DNA of 64,000 nt from Thiomicrospira sp. XS5 (GTDB lineage Bacteria; Pseudomonadota; Gammaproteobacteria; Thiomicrospirales; Thiomicrospiraceae): contig NZ_LQBO01000001.1 of assembly GCF_001507555.1 (NCBI RefSeq), positions 372,001 to 436,000 on the forward strand, read 5' to 3'. The position numbers and the translations under genes were made by a program. This document shows, one piece after another, positions 60,663 through 64,000 of the stretch. The notes under the pieces were generated by a model. It was not told the origin of the DNA, made no database searches, and was given only the letters and a program-made list of their open reading frames with translations. Position 1 is the stretch's first letter, and the number at the start of each line of letters is the position of its first letter.

Positions 60663-61075
60663 GGCGTTCCGTCCTCTTGGCTAGGGGAATCGGAACCGTT
60701 TTTATGCAGTTTCGGTGGCACGGTATTTTCCAGAGAATCTTCGTCCGGCGCCAAATGCAGACCGTCGACATGGTCGTTGCCCAATTCGGCGCGGGCTTTT
60801 AGGGATAAAACAATCAAAAAGGCGGTCATCCCGAAGGCGATAACGATCGCGGTCAGCACCAACGCTTGCGGTAACGGGTCGGTATAACCGCCTTGTGCCG
60901 GGTCGATGACGGCCGGTAAACCGATGGTCAAACGGCCCATGGTGAACAGGAAGACATTCACCGCATAAGACAGCAAAGTGATGCCCAATACCACCGGAAA
61001 GGTCCGGGCGCGGAGGGTCAAAAAGACGCCGCTGGCGGTCAAAACACCAATGACCAAAGCCACGAGAATTTCCAT
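60659..61075 (-). CDS. mrpC: Mrp antiporter subunit C (NuoK-like)
   Basis: A 138-residue, three-helix protein resembling complex I NuoK. DPLPQALVLTAIVIAFGMTAFLIVL is the family block. The C-terminal tail (about 35 residues, acidic and hydrophilic) is cytoplasmic. It begins one base into the mrpA stop, so the whole operon is tightly coupled. Confidence 0.94.
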   Translation of the reverse strand: MEILVALVIGVLTASGVFLTLRARTFPVVLGITLLSYAVNVFLFTMGRLTIGLPAVIDPAQGGYTDPLPQALVLTAIVIAFGMTAFLIVLSLKARAELGNDHVDGLHLAPDEDSLENTVPPKLHKNGSDSPSQEDGTP

Positions 61076-63930
61076 TATTTCACCTCCTGACTGACGGGGT
61101 TCGCCGTTGGATCATTCGGATGATGCGAGGCGTAACTGAGTTTACCGAGTTGCACCAGGCTCATGACCGTGGCGCCGACAACGACCAGGAAAACGCCCAG
61201 GTCAAACGCAATGGCGCTGGCCACTTCGAATTCACCGACCACTGGCCAATGCAGATGCGTGAAGGCGGATGTCAGGAACGGATAACCCAGTCCCATCGCC
61301 ACCAAGCCGGTGGAAATGGCGATCAGCAACCCGACGCCGATGGACCAATGCATGTCCACCTTGATGCGCTGGCTGGTCCATTGAATGCCGTTGGCGAGGT
61401 ATTGGACGATCAGCGCCACTGAGGCGATCAAACCGGCGATAAAGCCGCCGCCCGGCAGGTTGTGGCCGCGCAGGAAGATAAACACCGCCACCAGCAACAT
61501 CAGTGGCAAGAGCAATCGGGTCAGGGTTTGCATGATTAAAGGATGTTTGTCGGTGTTCCACAAGCGCCCTTCGATATCGTTTTTCGGAGCCGGCAGTTTC
61601 ATGCCTTCCAGCATGGCAAAAACGCCCAGGCCTGCCAATGCCAATACCACGATTTCACCCAAGGTATCGAAGCCACGGAAATCCACCAGTATGACGTTGA
61701 CCACATTGGTGCCGCCGCCGCCCGGGACACTGTTGGTGAGGAAGTATTCGGCAATGGTGCTGTAATCGCGTGTCAATACCGACAAGGTAAAGAGAGTGAC
61801 ACCGATACCGGCAAAAGCCGCCAGAAAACCGTCACGCCACAGACGAATCCGACTGGCTTGTCTTGGGGTGTATTGCGGTAGGAAATACAACGCCAGCAAT
61901 AGTAGAACAATAGTCACCACTTCCACCGATAATTGCGTCAACGCCAAATCCGGCGCGGAGAATTTCACAAAGCCGAGTGAAATCACCAGTCCGATGACGC
62001 CGATGACAATCAGAGTCAACAGCCGTTGACGGTGCCAGACCATGGTGAGAAGGCTGATAATCATCAAGCCGAGGGCGACCACCAAAGTCACGCCGTCCAG
62101 CGGCAGCAAGGCTCGGTCGCCGAGCAAGGCGCCCGGATACGTCAGGAAACCATAGGCGCCAATCACCAGCGAGGCGCCGATAATCCAAGCCGAAGCGTTC
62201 TGCAAGGAACCTTTATCGAAGCTTCGGGTAACGCGAATCGAGGCATTGAATAATTTCTGTAACCAGAAGTTGAAGTACCGTTTGGCATTGATGCGGCGGA
62301 AATAACGTTTGTAGAAGGCAAAGAAACGTTCGCGGCGGAAATACACCAGCACCCCGACGGCCATGGCGATAAAGCTCATCATTAACGGATAGTTAAATCC
62401 GTGCCAGATCGCCAGACTGTACGCCGGGGCCGCTGTTTGTAAGGTGCCCATGACCGCCACCTGCAGAATCGGTGCGACGGTGTAAGCTGGGAAAATCCCG
62501 ACGGCCAGACAAACAATAACCAAAATATCGACGGGAATTTTCATAAAACGCGGCGGTTCGTGCGGCGTTTTGGTCAAACCAATCGGTTCGCCGTTGAAGA
62601 AAACATCGTGAATGAATCGAATCGAATAGGCCACCGAGAAAACGCCACCGATGGTGACCAGCACCGGAATCATCCAAGCCATAGAGTCGGCATTCGACAT
62701 TTCCACCGCTTGCTGGAAGAACATTTCCTTACTCAGGAAACCGTTCATCAGCGGCACACCGGCCATGGCGGCCGAAGCGATGATTGCCAGCGCGGCGGTG
62801 TGCGGCATGTATTTAATCAGACCGTTGAGTTTACGCATATCGCGGGTGCCGGCTTCGTGGTCGATAATGCCCGCCACCATGAACAACGAGGCCTTAAAGG
62901 TGGCGTGGTTGATGATGTGGAAAATCGCCGCGACGGCCGCCAATTGCGTGCCGAAACCGAATAACAGGGTAATCAGGCCCAAATGACTGATGGTGGAATA
63001 GGCTAACAGACCTTTTAAATCATTCTTAAACAGGGCGGTGTAACCGCCGAGCAGGAAGGTGATCAAACCGGCGCTGCCAACCAACCAGGACCATTCCGGT
63101 GTGCCCGATAAAACCGGGAAAAAACGCGCCAGAAGGAAAATCCCGGCTTTGACCATGGTGGCCGAGTGCAAATAGGCCGATACCGGGGTCGGTGCGGCCA
63201 TGGCATGCGGCAACCAGAAATGGAATGGAAATTGGGCCGACTTGGTGAAAACACCCAACAGAATCAATACCAGAATCGGCAAATACAAAGGGCTGTTACG
63301 AATGACTTCGCCGGCTTGCAACACGTCGGTCAGCTGGTAGCTGCCGACGACGTTCCCCAGCAACAATACGCCCCCGAGCAAGGCCAAGCCGCCACCGCCG
63401 GTGATGGCTAAGGACATACGCGCGCCCTGACGGGCGTCTTTACGTTGCTGCCAATAACTGATTAGCAGGAAAGAGGTGATGGACGTCAATTCCCAGAACA
63501 CCACCAATTGAATCAGGTTTTCCGACAGCACAATTCCGAGCATGGAGCCCATGAACATCAGCAGGTAGGAGAAGAAGCGCCCCATGGAGTCTTTGGCGGC
63601 GAGGTAATAACGGGCATAAAAGATGACCAGTAACCCGATGATCAGAATCAATAAGGCAAACAGTAGGGCGAGGCCATCGAGGCGGAAAGCGAAGTGCAGT
63701 CCGATGGAATCAATCCAAGGCCAGCTTTGAATCAGGGTTTCACCTTGAAACGGCAAGGAAGCCGATGGCATCAGAAACGCCAATGAAAGGAGGGCAACAC
63801 CGCCGCTGGTCCAAGCCGCCGCCAGACGGTTCAGCTTGGAAGCCCACGCCGCCAAAATGGCGCCGAAAAAGGGAAGGAGCACCACGATGGGAAGATTAAA
63901 GGCCAATAGGTTCATAATAATCGGATTCAC
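61075..63930 (-). CDS. mrpA: Mrp antiporter fused subunit A/B
   Basis: A 951-residue protein uniting MrpA and MrpB. The first ~780 residues are MrpA, with complex I NuoL-like helices (conserved [14 protein letters not shown] glutamate and [34 protein letters not shown]). The last ~165 residues match MrpB ([29 protein letters not shown] and [15 protein letters not shown]). Such MrpAB fusions are known in pseudomonads (PhaAB/ShaAB). The operon exports Na+ in exchange for protons, useful for pH and salt homeostasis in a marine or alkaline setting. Confidence 0.95.
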   Translation of the reverse strand: MNPIIMNLLAFNLPIVVLLPFFGAILAAWASKLNRLAAAWTSGGVALLSLAFLMPSASLPFQGETLIQSWPWIDSIGLHFAFRLDGLALLFALLILIIGLLVIFYARYYLAAKDSMGRFFSYLLMFMGSMLGIVLSENLIQLVVFWELTSITSFLLISYWQQRKDARQGARMSLAITGGGGLALLGGVLLLGNVVGSYQLTDVLQAGEVIRNSPLYLPILVLILLGVFTKSAQFPFHFWLPHAMAAPTPVSAYLHSATMVKAGIFLLARFFPVLSGTPEWSWLVGSAGLITFLLGGYTALFKNDLKGLLAYSTISHLGLITLLFGFGTQLAAVAAIFHIINHATFKASLFMVAGIIDHEAGTRDMRKLNGLIKYMPHTAALAIIASAAMAGVPLMNGFLSKEMFFQQAVEMSNADSMAWMIPVLVTIGGVFSVAYSIRFIHDVFFNGEPIGLTKTPHEPPRFMKIPVDILVIVCLAVGIFPAYTVAPILQVAVMGTLQTAAPAYSLAIWHGFNYPLMMSFIAMAVGVLVYFRRERFFAFYKRYFRRINAKRYFNFWLQKLFNASIRVTRSFDKGSLQNASAWIIGASLVIGAYGFLTYPGALLGDRALLPLDGVTLVVALGLMIISLLTMVWHRQRLLTLIVIGVIGLVISLGFVKFSAPDLALTQLSVEVVTIVLLLLALYFLPQYTPRQASRIRLWRDGFLAAFAGIGVTLFTLSVLTRDYSTIAEYFLTNSVPGGGGTNVVNVILVDFRGFDTLGEIVVLALAGLGVFAMLEGMKLPAPKNDIEGRLWNTDKHPLIMQTLTRLLLPLMLLVAVFIFLRGHNLPGGGFIAGLIASVALIVQYLANGIQWTSQRIKVDMHWSIGVGLLIAISTGLVAMGLGYPFLTSAFTHLHWPVVGEFEVASAIAFDLGVFLVVVGATVMSLVQLGKLSYASHHPNDPTANPVSQEVK

Positions 63931-64000
63931 TATAAAAGCAGTTTATAACCTGAAAAGGTTACCATAAAGCGCCAGCGAGTCAATGTTTTAGCGGTTTTTC

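Noticed and set aside
1-64000. CRISPR arrays, tRNA or rRNA genes
   Set aside because: No regularly spaced repeats, cloverleaf-like segments with CCA ends or rRNA-conserved stretches were found on reading both strands.

Overview
The window looks like a chromosomal segment of a free-living gammaproteobacterium, most likely a sulfur-oxidising relative of Thiomicrospira, Hydrogenovibrio or Thiomicrorhabdus. This is inferred from protein character and gene content (type II homoserine kinase, ResB/CcsA cytochrome c maturation, fused MrpAB, a DUF4395 protein, many c-di-GMP and chemotaxis genes), not from a database search. Genes are dense on both strands. No rRNA, tRNA, CRISPR array or complete insertion sequence was recognised.

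Layout. 1-5050: YbhGFSR-type exporter (adaptor cut by the window edge, double ATPase, two permeases). 5191-13636: polysaccharide deacetylase, diguanylate cyclase, LysE exporter, beta-CASP metallo-hydrolase, LapA-like and VIT-like membrane proteins, MFS transporter and an unrecognised polytopic membrane protein. 13667-21640: DTW-domain tRNA enzyme and GNAT protein with touching start codons, then a PAS/GGDEF/EAL protein and a chemoreceptor, then a DASS carrier. 21858-28292: porin, NrtABC/CynABD-type ABC importer, a small Rof-like protein and a NifA-like sigma-54 activator. 28373-32368: histidine phosphatase, AEC carrier, an RsgA-type GTPase with an elaborate leader, and an unknown exported protein. 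32472-36310: rubredoxin/FAD reductase, acyl-CoA-dehydrogenase-fold flavoprotein and OsmC protein, divergent from cyanase. 36465-50828: 2OG-Fe(II) oxygenase, DUF4395, ThrB, PolA, two barrel proteins, EngB, ResB-CcsA-DsbA and acetolactate synthase. 50921-57975: small conserved protein, nitroreductase, OxyR, MlaA and an RND pump. 58044-63930: six-gene Mrp antiporter operon on the minus strand.

The most notable system is a dispersed sigma-54 regulon. Sequences with the GG-N10-GC spacing of sigma-54 promoters lie upstream of the porin, the ABC importer, cyanase and (divergently) the OsmC/flavoprotein/rubredoxin-reductase operon. Three share a near-identical 18-bp upstream element (TGTTAACAATT plus a right half, TGT-N12-ACA), and a matching NifA-like activator is encoded inside the cluster. 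I infer one inducible pathway that imports a small nitrogen or sulfur compound, oxidises it with flavin/rubredoxin chemistry and clears cyanate with cyanase. The substrate is not established.

Two other signals stand out. The 10-bp palindrome CCAGGCCTGG occurs 15 times (about 0.06 expected), often inside a longer inverted repeat at gene ends and sometimes inside coding sequence, including polA. The rsgA-type gene has a 12-codon leader peptide with a strong ribosome binding site, followed by a chain of mutually exclusive hairpins, which resembles an attenuator.
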